From positions 1 to 47,631 of the forward strand of contig JAOUEV010000025.1 in assembly GCA_029858565.1 (NCBI GenBank): a DNA stretch of 47,631 nucleotides, given 5' to 3'. Shown here one piece after another: positions 35,624 to 43,710 of the stretch. Position 1 is the first letter of the stretch. Each line of letters opens with the position of its first letter. The notes under the pieces were generated by a model. It made no database searches. It was not told where the DNA came from and saw only the letters and a list, made by a program, of their open reading frames with translations. The DNA is from Nitrospirota bacterium (GTDB lineage: Bacteria; Nitrospirota; UBA9217). The position numbers and the translations under genes were made by a program.

Positions 35624-36472
35624 ATGCCTGAATATCGAACAGCCAGCGGTCATTTCGCGCCTCTGTCCGCGGTCATCGCTGCGGCGATACTTGCTGTCCT
35701 TCTGATCACGGCCCTCGCGGCCCCGCTCATTACCCGGCACGTGATCAAGCAGGACCCCTATGCCATGGATCTCGATGCGCTTCGTCAGCCGCCGGGAAAG
35801 GACCATCTGCTCGGAACCGACAGCAAGGGCCGCGACCTGCTCGCACGCATCGTTCACGGTTCGCGCATTTCCCTGTTCGTCGGTTTCAGTGCGGCAATTC
35901 TTTCCCTCGTGATCGGGGTCCTGTTCGGACTGACCGCGGGATACTTCGGCGGCATGGTCGATCTTGTGTTGTCCAGGATCTTCGACATCTTCCTTGCCTT
36001 TCCCAGCCTGCTGCTCGCCATCGGTATCAGCGCGGTCATCCCACCCGGGCTGGGTTCTGCCATGCTCGCTATCACGCTGGTGAGCTGGGCCGGCTTTGCA
36101 CGGCTCATACGCGGCATGACGCTTTCCCTTAAAGAGCTGACTTTTGTGGAGGCGTCGCAGGCCCTTGGCGCTTCAACCGGACGGACGATCTTCCGTCACA
36201 TCCTGCCAAATGCTGCACCGCTCCTACTGGTCGCCGCAGGCCTCCGGGTCGGCGGTTTTATCCTTATTGAGTCGTCACTCTCTTTCCTTGGTCTCGGCGT
36301 CCAGCCGCCGACTCCGACATGGGGTTCCATGATCAGCCTGAACCGGGCTTACATCAACGCTGCTCCCTGGATGGTCATTTTCCCGGGTCTTGCCATCAGC
36401 ATGACGGTCATTGCCTGCAATATCCTGGGAGATCATCTGCGGGACCGCCTTGATCCTCGCTTTCCTGATTAG
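35624..36472 (+). CDS. Peptide-type ABC transporter permease (DppC/OppC family)
   Basis: 282 residues, six helices. LLGTDSKGRDLLARIVHGSRISL is the conserved opening loop and FVEASQALGASTGRTIFRHILPNA the ABC-contact loop; it ends DRLDPRF, as usual. ATG 35624 follows the partner's stop by one base. In the 180-base gap that follows I see no promoter or terminator that stands out. Confidence 0.93.
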   Translation: MPEYRTASGHFAPLSAVIAAAILAVLLITALAAPLITRHVIKQDPYAMDLDALRQPPGKDHLLGTDSKGRDLLARIVHGSRISLFVGFSAAILSLVIGVLFGLTAGYFGGMVDLVLSRIFDIFLAFPSLLLAIGISAVIPPGLGSAMLAITLVSWAGFARLIRGMTLSLKELTFVEASQALGASTGRTIFRHILPNAAPLLLVAAGLRVGGFILIESSLSFLGLGVQPPTPTWGSMISLNRAYINAAPWMVIFPGLAISMTVIACNILGDHLRDRLDPRFPD

Positions 36473-36651
36473 CGCTGTAGGTTTCTTATGAGCAGCGATG
36501 AATATTGTTCCGCTAAAATTGCACAGTGGTCATGACAAGATCAGCGGGATATACCTACAAGTCTTCTTCCTGCTTCATGTTATCGCAATGATCTTGGTGA
36601 CAGTTACTTAAATATCTGATCCCGGACGGCATATTTTCAAGGCTGCTTCCA

Positions 36652-37461
36652 GTGACAGAAACGGCAGGATACACTATGCAGGTTTCCCCAAAAAAATCCC
36701 TGGGCCAGAACTTCCTGACCGATCCAAATTACGTGCATAAGATCGTTGATGCTGCTGAGGTCGGCCCGCAGGACCGGATCCTGGAGATCGGTCCCGGTCT
36801 CGGCCATTTGACCCGGGAGCTTGCACGGCGCGCAGGCACGGTGCTCGCCATAGAGCTTGATAACAGAGTGATACCTCACTTGCGCGAAGAGTTTGCCGCT
36901 GCCACAAATGTCGAGATTCTCGAAGCAGATGCTCTGCTTTTCCCCTACGATGGACTGCAGGGAACATGGAAGGTCGTGGCCAACCTGCCTTACTATATTT
37001 CGACCCCGCTTGTGCAGAAACTTCTGTCCATGAAGCAGCTGTTCACCTCCCTTACGATCATGGTGCAGAAGGAAGTGGCAGAACGGATCGTGGCATCTCC
37101 GGGAGGCAAGGACTATGGCGTCCTTTCGATCCAGGTGCAGTACACTGCTAAGCCCCGCATTGCATTCGTTGTACCGTCCGGAGCTTTTACTCCACGTCCT
37201 AAGGTCGACTCCGCGGTCATGGTCCTCACGCCAAGACCTGCTCCCGCTGTAGCTGTTGTGAACGAGGAGTTTTTTTTCCGCCTGGTGAAAGCTGCGTTCT
37301 CGCAACGACGCAAGACCTTGAGAAACTCCCTGGCCCAGCTGGGCTTGGATAGTGCAGCCCTCAAGAACGCCGAACAGCGGTCAGGAATCGATCTCAGTCG
37401 CCGTGCGGAGACATTGACGATCGAGGAATTCGGTATTCTGGCAGGACTTCTGTATCATTAA
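36652..37461 (+). CDS. rsmA: 16S rRNA adenine N6,N6-dimethyltransferase RsmA (KsgA)
   Basis: 269 residues. KKSLGQNFLTDP, SAM-binding EIGPGLGHLT, NVEILEADAL, catalytic NLPYYIS and FTPRPKVDSAV are all present. It dimethylates two adjacent adenines near the 3' end of 16S rRNA during small-subunit assembly. GTG 36652 and ATG 36676 are both possible starts; ATG gives MQVSPKKSLGQNF, the usual family length, and has AGGA before it. Confidence 0.96.
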   Translation: MTETAGYTMQVSPKKSLGQNFLTDPNYVHKIVDAAEVGPQDRILEIGPGLGHLTRELARRAGTVLAIELDNRVIPHLREEFAAATNVEILEADALLFPYDGLQGTWKVVANLPYYISTPLVQKLLSMKQLFTSLTIMVQKEVAERIVASPGGKDYGVLSIQVQYTAKPRIAFVVPSGAFTPRPKVDSAVMVLTPRPAPAVAVVNEEFFFRLVKAAFSQRRKTLRNSLAQLGLDSAALKNAEQRSGIDLSRRAETLTIEEFGILAGLLYH

Positions 37462-37568
37462 ACTATCAACAACAAGTTGCATCAGAAATCTTTGGCCAAT
37501 ATTACTGTTACCTGCGCAATAAAATCGCATCGCATTGAAAAATAACAAATATAAACTACACAAAAAAC

Positions 37569-37597
37569 TTGACACCTCCAAAATAATGTGTTATCTT
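37569..37597 (+). promoter_or_regulatory. Strong sigma70 promoter of a candidate small RNA
   Basis: TTGACA (37569-37574), 17-base spacer, TATCTT (37592-37597), in an AT-rich stretch. No start codon with a ribosome site follows; structured sequence and a terminator do. Confidence 0.65.
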
Positions 37598-37603
37598 TTT
37601 CTC

Positions 37604-37732
37604 AACAATTCGCAGCCCTTTCGACCAACAGTCCACCCTGATCTTTGCGACGGATCAGTATGTACCGGACTGCTGGTTATCCCTCCGAAAGCCCCGGCAG
37701 ATGTTTCTCGTTTGCCGGGGCCCTACTTTTTT
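37604..37732 (+). ncRNA. Candidate structured small RNA of about 130 nt
   Basis: From the predicted start near 37604 the sequence can form a long arm: ACCAACAGTCC pairs with GGACTGCTGGT with one mismatch, and within it CTGATC pairs with GATCAG around TTTGCGACG. A terminator hairpin follows: GCCCCGGCA (37691-37699) with TGCCGGGGC (37713-37721), then CCTACTTTTTT. No credible coding frame with a ribosome site is seen. I do not recognise the family; it does not look like tRNA or tmRNA, and it is too short for typical 6S RNA. The next gene, gmhA, has its own promoter, so this is unlikely to be a leader riboswitch for it. Confidence 0.5.
37691..37732 (+). terminator. Terminator hairpin of the candidate small RNA
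   Basis: Nine-pair GC-rich stem with a 13-base loop, followed after a few bases by six T residues. Confidence 0.6.
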
Positions 37733-37808
37733 CTGCAGCGGTGATTTACGATTCAAAACGATTCCTCGCATGCTGCGTGCTGTCATTCCCGAGCAAACCA
37801 ACTTTGCC

Positions 37809-37836
37809 TTGACATTTATCGGTCCTGTCATATAAT
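37809..37836 (+). promoter_or_regulatory. Sigma70 promoter of gmhA
   Basis: TTGACA (37809-37814), 16-base spacer, TATAAT (37831-37836): a near-consensus promoter about 50 bases before ATG 37885. Confidence 0.8.
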
Positions 37837-37884
37837 CCTACCATTGCATCTGAAGTTGATTATTCCGGTCCATGCGGAGCACGA

Positions 37885-38463
37885 ATGCAGAATACGATAA
37901 TAGGGATTTTCGAGGAGAGCGCGCGGGTCAAAACGGCCTTTGCGCGGGAGAACGCTGAAAGGATCGCAGCGGTTGTGCGGCTTCTTGCGCAGACCTTCCG
38001 CAACGGCAGGAAGGTGATCCTCTTCGGGAACGGAGGCAGTGCCACGGACGCGTCGCACATCGCTGCTGAGTTTGTGAACCGGTTCCTTATGGACCGGCCG
38101 CCGCTTCCCGCGATCGCGCTGAATACCGATCCGGCTGTGCTTACGAGCATCAGCAACGATTTTGGCTATGATCAGATCTTCTCCAAGCAGCTTGCGGCCT
38201 TAGGACAGGAGGGCGATGTAGTTATCGGGATCAGCACCAGCGGGAACTCGCCCAATGTGTTGAAAGCGCTGGACGTGGCAAAGAAGGGCGGCATGAAAAC
38301 CGTGGTCCTGACCGGCGGCACAGGCGGCAAAATGGCGTCCCTGGCGGATCATACGTTCATTGTGCCGTCCCGCCACACACCCCATATCCAGGAAACCCAC
38401 ATCACCCTCGGGCATATCCTCTGCCAGCTCGTGGACGAAGAGCTGTTCGGCGGGAAGCGGTAG
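37885..38463 (+). CDS. gmhA: Phosphoheptose isomerase GmhA
   Basis: 192 residues, SIS-domain protein. FGNGGSATDASHIAAEF, the metal and substrate residues in that region, GISTSGNSPNVLKAL and the late His/Gln motif HIQETHITLGHILC are all present. It converts sedoheptulose 7-phosphate to D-glycero-D-manno-heptose 7-phosphate, the first step to LPS core heptose, which points to a Gram-negative envelope. The next gene starts three bases after its stop. Confidence 0.95.
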   Translation: MQNTIIGIFEESARVKTAFARENAERIAAVVRLLAQTFRNGRKVILFGNGGSATDASHIAAEFVNRFLMDRPPLPAIALNTDPAVLTSISNDFGYDQIFSKQLAALGQEGDVVIGISTSGNSPNVLKALDVAKKGGMKTVVLTGGTGGKMASLADHTFIVPSRHTPHIQETHITLGHILCQLVDEELFGGKR

Positions 38464-38466
38464 GTC

Positions 38467-39402
38467 ATGGCTGAATTCGATCCGACCAAGATAAAGACCT
38501 ACTCGCTGCGGGAGCGCCAGAGCAAGGTCAAGATCGATGAAATGGCAACACCCCATCGGAAGGGATCTGCCTTCCGGGACTTTCTCTCCTCGTTCCCGAA
38601 CATCCTCGCAGCAAAACAGCTTCGCGATATTGCGGCAGCGGTAGTGCAGGCGCGCAAGGATGGACGGCCGGTCATGCTAGGCATGGGCGCTCATGCCATC
38701 AAGGTCGGCTTGAATCCCTTGATCATTGACCTGCTCCAACGCAAGATCGTCACCAGCCTGCATCTGAACGGAGCGGGGATCATTCACGATTTCGAACTGG
38801 CGCTCATCGGCCACACCTCCGAGGACGTAGACCGGGAGATCCTTTCGGGCGCCTTCGGCATGGCGGAGGAGACGGGCACCATGATCAACGGCGCCATCGC
38901 AGCAGGCGCCGACAAGGGCCAGAGCATCGGCACGGCAGTGGGCTCGCTGATCGAAGGAGGGAGCTTCCCGAACAAGGACAAGAGCCTGCTCGCCGCAGGC
39001 GTTCGGCTTGGTGTGCCGGTGACCGTGCATGTGGCCATTGGAACCGACATCATTCACATGCATCCATCCTTCAATGGCGCTGCGACCGGCAAGGCAGGAG
39101 AGCGGGATTTCAGGACCTTCTGCTCACTGGTCGCCGGCCTCGAAGGAGGCGTCTACATCAATCTCGGCTCCGCGGTCCTGCTCCCGGAGATCTTCCTGAA
39201 AGCCGTGACCCTGGCCCGGAACCTCGGCAATACTGTCCAGCACTTCACTACCGTGAACATGGATTTCATCCAGCACTACCGGCCGAACACGAACGTAGTC
39301 CGCCGGCCGACGCACGGCGGCGGCAAAGGTTTCGCCCTCACCGGCCACCACGAGATCATGCTTCCGCTCCTTGCCGCGGCGGTCATCGAACTGATGGACT
39401 GA
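38467..39402 (+). CDS. Conserved protein of unknown function, possibly deoxyhypusine-synthase-like fold
   Basis: 311 residues, cytoplasmic. Distinctive segments: VMLGMGAHAIKVGLNPLIIDLL, LHLNGAGIIHDFELALIGHTSEDV, GVYINLGSAVLLPEIFLKAV and a C-terminal GGGKGFALTGHHEIMLP. The repeated glycine-rich strands suggest a Rossmann-type NAD-binding fold like deoxyhypusine synthase, but bacteria lack eIF5A and I cannot align a catalytic site, so no reaction is claimed. The three-base gap to gmhA shows one operon and hints at a sugar-phosphate or heptose-linked task. Confidence 0.6.
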   Translation: MAEFDPTKIKTYSLRERQSKVKIDEMATPHRKGSAFRDFLSSFPNILAAKQLRDIAAAVVQARKDGRPVMLGMGAHAIKVGLNPLIIDLLQRKIVTSLHLNGAGIIHDFELALIGHTSEDVDREILSGAFGMAEETGTMINGAIAAGADKGQSIGTAVGSLIEGGSFPNKDKSLLAAGVRLGVPVTVHVAIGTDIIHMHPSFNGAATGKAGERDFRTFCSLVAGLEGGVYINLGSAVLLPEIFLKAVTLARNLGNTVQHFTTVNMDFIQHYRPNTNVVRRPTHGGGKGFALTGHHEIMLPLLAAAVIELMD

Positions 39403-39438
39403 CAGGCATCCCGAACGCGTTCCGCCCCGTGGTGTTTT

Positions 39439-40086
39439 TCAGCGGATCTCCCGTAAATGGCGAACATACACGTCCGCGACGTAGGCGGCAGCGTGCTCCA
39501 GCTCGGCGGCAAAAAGCCTGCCTTCATCCTGCACATACTCATCAAAGCTCTTCTGGTTCTTCCGGTTGTTGTCAAAAGTAGTGTACTTGAACGACTTTTT
39601 CCACAGGATGTTGCCGGAGGGATCGGTCAGCGTGACCCCGCTCACGGTCCAGAGACCCGCAAGAGAGGAGAGCCTCACGAAACCCGTCTGGAACGTGAGC
39701 AGCGGACCGCGGTCATAAGCATACTCCTTGTCCACCGGATCGCGCAGCACAGCCACCTTCGGCCAGTCAGGCACCTCCTTCCGGACCTGCTCCAGAAAGT
39801 CCTTCATGACTAGTTCGCTAAAATCGGGAAGCACAACGCCCTTTCGCACCTTGCCGGCCACCGAGGCCTCGTGCGCGTATCCCGCCGGAACCGTCGCAAA
39901 ACCGCCGAGCGATACGAGGAGCGCGCCGGTCAGCGTTCTCGTCTCAATGGGCGGGCTCGCTCGCCTCACCGCCTGCATGGGGCCTATTTCCCCGAGATTA
40001 ACTCGTTTCAACGCGATATCTGATGAGCAGGATGCAAGCAGGAGTGCGAACGCCAGGATCATGCAACAGCGAATTCGTTCGGTCAT
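39439..40086 (-). CDS. Lipoprotein of unknown function
   Basis: 215 residues, lipobox ALLLASC-S. AAGGAGG before ATG 40086 fixes the start; the longer open frame is not used. Mature segments such as PDFSELVMKDFLEQVRKEVPDWP and LTDPSGNILWKKSFKYTTF recall outer-membrane-associated lipoproteins, but I do not recognise the family. It is convergent with the gmhA unit. The gap to the channel gene (40087-40237) shows no promoter I would defend. Confidence 0.75.
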   Translation of the reverse strand: MTERIRCCMILAFALLLASCSSDIALKRVNLGEIGPMQAVRRASPPIETRTLTGALLVSLGGFATVPAGYAHEASVAGKVRKGVVLPDFSELVMKDFLEQVRKEVPDWPKVAVLRDPVDKEYAYDRGPLLTFQTGFVRLSSLAGLWTVSGVTLTDPSGNILWKKSFKYTTFDNNRKNQKSFDEYVQDEGRLFAAELEHAAAYVADVYVRHLREIR

Positions 40087-40237
40087 AGAAGCCTCCTTAT
40101 AATAACAGCAACTCATGGCCACCACGCTCTTCGCGACCGCCAGCCGCTGCTGCGCCGCAGAAGCCCCGGCGTCGGCAAGGTGCTTCGCAGCGTCCTTAGC
40201 TCCACCAGCGTACCCGCCGCCTGTGTTCATTCTGAAA

Positions 40238-41857
40238 TCATGCAATTTCGAGCATGATCAGCCGTTCGCCTTCGCGGGGAACGGCGTCATTAAACCGAAC
40301 ATCGCCTGCAGCATCGACCACGGCGAGCCTTTTTCCCTTCCCTTCACCTACCGGGGTTCCCTTGTCGTTCAGGATCTCTCGAACGACGCAGTTCACACCG
40401 TTCACTTTGATCGTATTGATAATGCCCATGTCCGTTGCCGCTGATGCAAAGGCCGGTGCGGCGATGCTTGATGAACTGAGCGCCACGTGAATGTTGAAAT
40501 GTTTTTCGATCTTCTCGGCAAAGGACTTCTCAAAGATGCGAAGGACCACACGAATGTCCGGATGCAGGCTGCGCGCGTTCAGCCCGATCTCCAGGTTGCG
40601 CATGTCGTCGTCGGTGGCGCAGATGATGGACCTCGCCTCGCCCACGTTCGCATGCAGCAGCGACTCCTCCAGCGTAGCATCGGCGATGATGAGCGGCACG
40701 TTCATCTGCTGCACCGACTGGACGAACTTGCCGTCCGCGTTCCTTTCGATTGCCACGACCTTTTCTCCCAACGTCAGCAAATCCTCAAGAATGCGCATTC
40801 CTACATCGCCAACCCCGCATAGAATTACATGCTCCCTGAGCTTCTGTCGCCGCCTGCCCATAAGTATGTCGAGCCGTTTTTTGAGCATCACGTCGGTCAC
40901 CACGGCGAATAGAAATGCGACGAGCGTTACTCCCGACACCATAAGCAACAGGAACAGCACCCTGGTGACCGGATGGAACTCACGAAATGCCGTATCCTCG
41001 AAACCTCCGCTCGTGAGCGTCGCCAGGATCACGTAGAGAGCATTGAAAAATGTCAGGTTCTCCTCGAACCGGACCATCAGGATGCCCATGCCCATGAGGC
41101 AGAGAACAGCAAACAGGATGAACAGCAGGACGCGGTCCTGCCCCAGCAGCCGCTCATACATCCTTCGCAGGGACCATGTTCTTGCCGGCCGGTCGCAGGA
41201 CCCGGAGGAGCACGCAGAAACGCCTGCGATCATTCGCGCATGCGAACATTTCGCAAAGAGCACGAGTCGGTCGTCCGGCCCGATACTTGTTTCTCCTGGG
41301 GGAAAAAGCGCTTCGTTCACGGCGATAATCTTGATTTCATCGCTCTGCTCGGCGCCCCGAACGGTTCTGCCGGCAAGGCCGCGTCCCGGGCACCTGAAGA
41401 ACGAAAGGATCGTCTTGCTGGTCTCGAAAGACAGGAGGTTGTCTTCAAGGAGGGATGACGCGGTGAAGCTCGGCGAAGCGCGCTGAGAGACGCTCAGCAC
41501 CCTGAAGTTTCTGACACTCTCCTCGAGCTTGCGCGCCAGGTTGAGATTGAAGAGACGGATGACGACGCGAATGTGAGGATTCAGCTCAACCGCGTGCAGC
41601 GCGGCCTGGAGATTGAACTGTTCATTCTCCGAAGTCAGCACGATCGCGCGCGCAGCGGGCAGTTCCAAGGTGTCCAGCCGGCCCGGATCCTTTATATCGC
41701 AGCACGCGGTCCTGATGCCGGCAGCGGCCAGCCTGCCCAGCACCTCCGTCTGCTCCGGCCCCATTGCCACAAGCACCTCTTCTCCGGCATTGTGCAGAAA
41801 TTCCGCGATCCGGATGCCGATGCTGGACAATCCGAAGATAATGACCCTATCCGCCAA
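40238..41857 (-). CDS. Ion-channel-like protein with RCK (TrkA-N) domains on both sides of a pore module
   Basis: 539 residues from the TTG start. Residues about 3-200: a first RCK/TrkA-N domain (DRVIIFGLSSIG). About 240-320: two helices around a pore loop (TM1 LLFILFAVLCLMGMGI, pore LATLTSGGFED, TM2 FLLLMVSGVTLVAFLFAV). About 342 on: a second TrkA-N domain (HVILCGVGDVGMRIL) and TrkA-C-like end. The filter TSGGFED replaces TVGYGD of potassium channels, so ion selectivity is uncertain. Start: an ATG lies at 41873-41875, but AGGAGG falls just after it and eight bases before TTG 41855-41857, which I prefer. Confidence 0.83.
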   Translation of the reverse strand: MADRVIIFGLSSIGIRIAEFLHNAGEEVLVAMGPEQTEVLGRLAAAGIRTACCDIKDPGRLDTLELPAARAIVLTSENEQFNLQAALHAVELNPHIRVVIRLFNLNLARKLEESVRNFRVLSVSQRASPSFTASSLLEDNLLSFETSKTILSFFRCPGRGLAGRTVRGAEQSDEIKIIAVNEALFPPGETSIGPDDRLVLFAKCSHARMIAGVSACSSGSCDRPARTWSLRRMYERLLGQDRVLLFILFAVLCLMGMGILMVRFEENLTFFNALYVILATLTSGGFEDTAFREFHPVTRVLFLLLMVSGVTLVAFLFAVVTDVMLKKRLDILMGRRRQKLREHVILCGVGDVGMRILEDLLTLGEKVVAIERNADGKFVQSVQQMNVPLIIADATLEESLLHANVGEARSIICATDDDMRNLEIGLNARSLHPDIRVVLRIFEKSFAEKIEKHFNIHVALSSSSIAAPAFASAATDMGIINTIKVNGVNCVVREILNDKGTPVGEGKGKRLAVVDAAGDVRFNDAVPREGERLIMLEIA

Positions 41858-42021
41858 ATGATCTTCCTCCTGCATGCAATAGACGCTCGGTTTTGTCCTG
41901 ACCGCGAACCCCAAAGAGATCGAATCGCTTTTCTCTTGGCGATCCGTGGCTCGACTCTATCACAGAACGGTTTGCTTCACAACAGATTCCTTTTTTTAGT
42001 GTCAACGCATCTGAATCGAGT

Positions 42022-42609
42022 TCAGGACCCGGCCAGCACCAGCAGGTAGAAAATCGATCCGGGCCAAAGAAGAAAGAGCACCACCACAGCGGAGAAAGCC
42101 CCGATCCGGACCTTCTCCGATTTCCGCTGCTCTTCTATCCGCGCCAGGTCCTCGGCAATCCGCGCCTGCTGTAAGTGAAAATCATAGCACCGCCCCCTGC
42201 ACTCGGGACAGACTGCGGCGCGATGCTCATTCGACAGGATGTGACGCAGAGGCGTCACGCAGGCCTCGCAGAACTCCCTGCCGCAGTCTGCGCAACGCCA
42301 GGATGTCGGGCTCGACGGATGGGTTCTGCAGTACCCCGTCTCGCTCACAGAAACGGGCGCTTCTCCGCTCGCCTCCGGAACCATCTCTTCGCGGACACGG
42401 TGCTTTTCGATCGCATGCTTGTCCTGGGCCCGAGTTCTGTCCAGTTCATGCAGCGCCCCGCGGCGCGGGTTCTTCTCCGCGAAGACGCGGATGTCCCGGT
42501 CGATCTCCTCCTGGCTCCGGCGATCGGAGCCCGCGGGAAGGTCCCGCTTCTTCGGTGCTCCTGCTTTTTGCCTGAGCAACTCCTGCTTTTCCCTGTTCGT
42601 TCTGTCCAT
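42022..42609 (-). CDS. Zinc-finger membrane protein (B-box-like)
   Basis: 195 residues. A charged helical N-terminus (about 1-85) is followed by YCRTHPSSPTSWRCADCGREFCEACV and VCPECRGRCYD, eight Cys/His residues in a B-box-like zinc-binding pattern, a coiled-coil stretch (about 150-172) and one C-terminal membrane helix (GAFSAVVVLFLLWPGSIFYLLVL). ATG 42609 follows GGAGCAGGGAA. It begins inside the tail of the decayed LOG gene. Function unknown. Confidence 0.72.
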   Translation of the reverse strand: MDRTNREKQELLRQKAGAPKKRDLPAGSDRRSQEEIDRDIRVFAEKNPRRGALHELDRTRAQDKHAIEKHRVREEMVPEASGEAPVSVSETGYCRTHPSSPTSWRCADCGREFCEACVTPLRHILSNEHRAAVCPECRGRCYDFHLQQARIAEDLARIEEQRKSEKVRIGAFSAVVVLFLLWPGSIFYLLVLAGS

Positions 42610-42967
42610 GTTCCCTGCTCCAAAGCTTCGGTAATATGCTGCCATGCATCTTCCGCCGTCTCAACATAGTGAAAGAGCGACAGATCTTCCGGAACGATGC
42701 TCCCCTCTTCGACAAGCGCATCGAAGTTCACGATTCTGCGCCAGAACTGCTCGCCAAAGAGCAGCACCGGCGCGGGCTTCACCTTGCAGGTCTGGATCAG
42801 CGTGAGTGTCTCGAACAGCTCATCCAGCGTTCCGTAGCCGCCAGGAAAAACCACGAGCGCCCGGAGCAGGAACTGCATCTTCCGGATCGCGAAGCAAGGA
42901 TTAATAAGCCCGAGACATCATCCGCGTCCGTGGGGAAATAGCGGTAGCGAAGGTCTTTGGTGTTCAT
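42610..42967 (-). pseudogene. Decayed LOG-family (phosphoribohydrolase) gene with internal deletion
   Basis: The part from CFAIRKMQFLLRALVVFPGGYGTLDELFETLTLIQT to DLSLFHYVETAEDAW is unmistakably the C-terminal half of a LOG-family protein, including the PGGxGT motif. Upstream, ATG 42967 with GAGGAAAGG starts MNTKDLRYRYFPTDADDV, which could be the original N-terminus, but it is out of frame and about 130 residues, including the SGGGPGxMEA segment, are missing. The 3' end also lacks a normal stop and runs into the next gene. Probably inactive. Confidence 0.65.
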
Positions 42968-43023
42968 GGAAGATTCCTTTCCTCGAAGGAAGATGGAATG
43001 ATGCATATTCTCCCGAGACGCGG

Positions 43024-43683
43024 CTACCGCGGCACCCACTCCGCCTCCGGCTCGTCCTTCGGCTTCATAAAGAGGTCCTTGCCCTTCGCCGGCAGCTCCT
43101 GCCTGAAGGTTCTGGACCCCTTCGCGTGCGATGCAATCAGTTCGCCGCTGCGCCTGCCGGTCCTCCGGTACTGCAGGTCGACCTCCGGACCGACTGCTAT
43201 CCCCGCCTTGGCGAGGGACTCCGGATACTCACCCGTCTTCTCCAGGACCGTGTCCAGGGCCGACACCCCCTCGCGGATCGCCTGCACAGCTCTGGCGTTC
43301 TTTTCTTTCACCATGATAGCCGACATCATGGACATGACCACATACGCGGGAAATCCGATCACCAGCAGGGTCAGCCCAGCGTTGATCAGCGCGGACCGCC
43401 GGCGCTCCTTCGGGTCAGGCGTCGCGCTTTTGCGCGGCAGGGTCAGGAGTTTTGATACCGCCGCAACAGGGCCGAGCAGCGGCAGAAGGAACGCGACCAG
43501 CATACCATAGAACCCCGGCTCGCGGAAAGGGGCATACCCCTTCCAGCGCAGGGTGAAATAGTGCCCCACCGCGAGCATCGGAACCGCAACCACTATCAGG
43601 AAGGGAACAAACCAGAACAGATGTATCGCTGTTCCCGCCGCTACGAATCCCCATGCGGTCTTCTTTAATTGAGCTTCGGTCAT
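43024..43683 (-). CDS. Multi-pass membrane protein with pilin-like C-terminal region
   Basis: 219 residues. Helices near 8-43, 58-80 and 100-125, then an ectodomain: ARAVQAIREGVSALDTVLEKTGEYPESL resembles the helix and turn after the membrane segment of type IV pilins, and a short beta-rich end follows (LQYRRTGRRSGELIASHAKGSRTFR). No prepilin cleavage site is present. GAGGGAGAGG lies before ATG 43683. Its last bases are 57 bases from the decayed LOG gene. Function unknown. Confidence 0.68.
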   Translation of the reverse strand: MTEAQLKKTAWGFVAAGTAIHLFWFVPFLIVVAVPMLAVGHYFTLRWKGYAPFREPGFYGMLVAFLLPLLGPVAAVSKLLTLPRKSATPDPKERRRSALINAGLTLLVIGFPAYVVMSMMSAIMVKEKNARAVQAIREGVSALDTVLEKTGEYPESLAKAGIAVGPEVDLQYRRTGRRSGELIASHAKGSRTFRQELPAKGKDLFMKPKDEPEAEWVPR

Positions 43684-43710
43684 GGCCTCTCCCTCAGGAC
43701 GGATCCCCGC

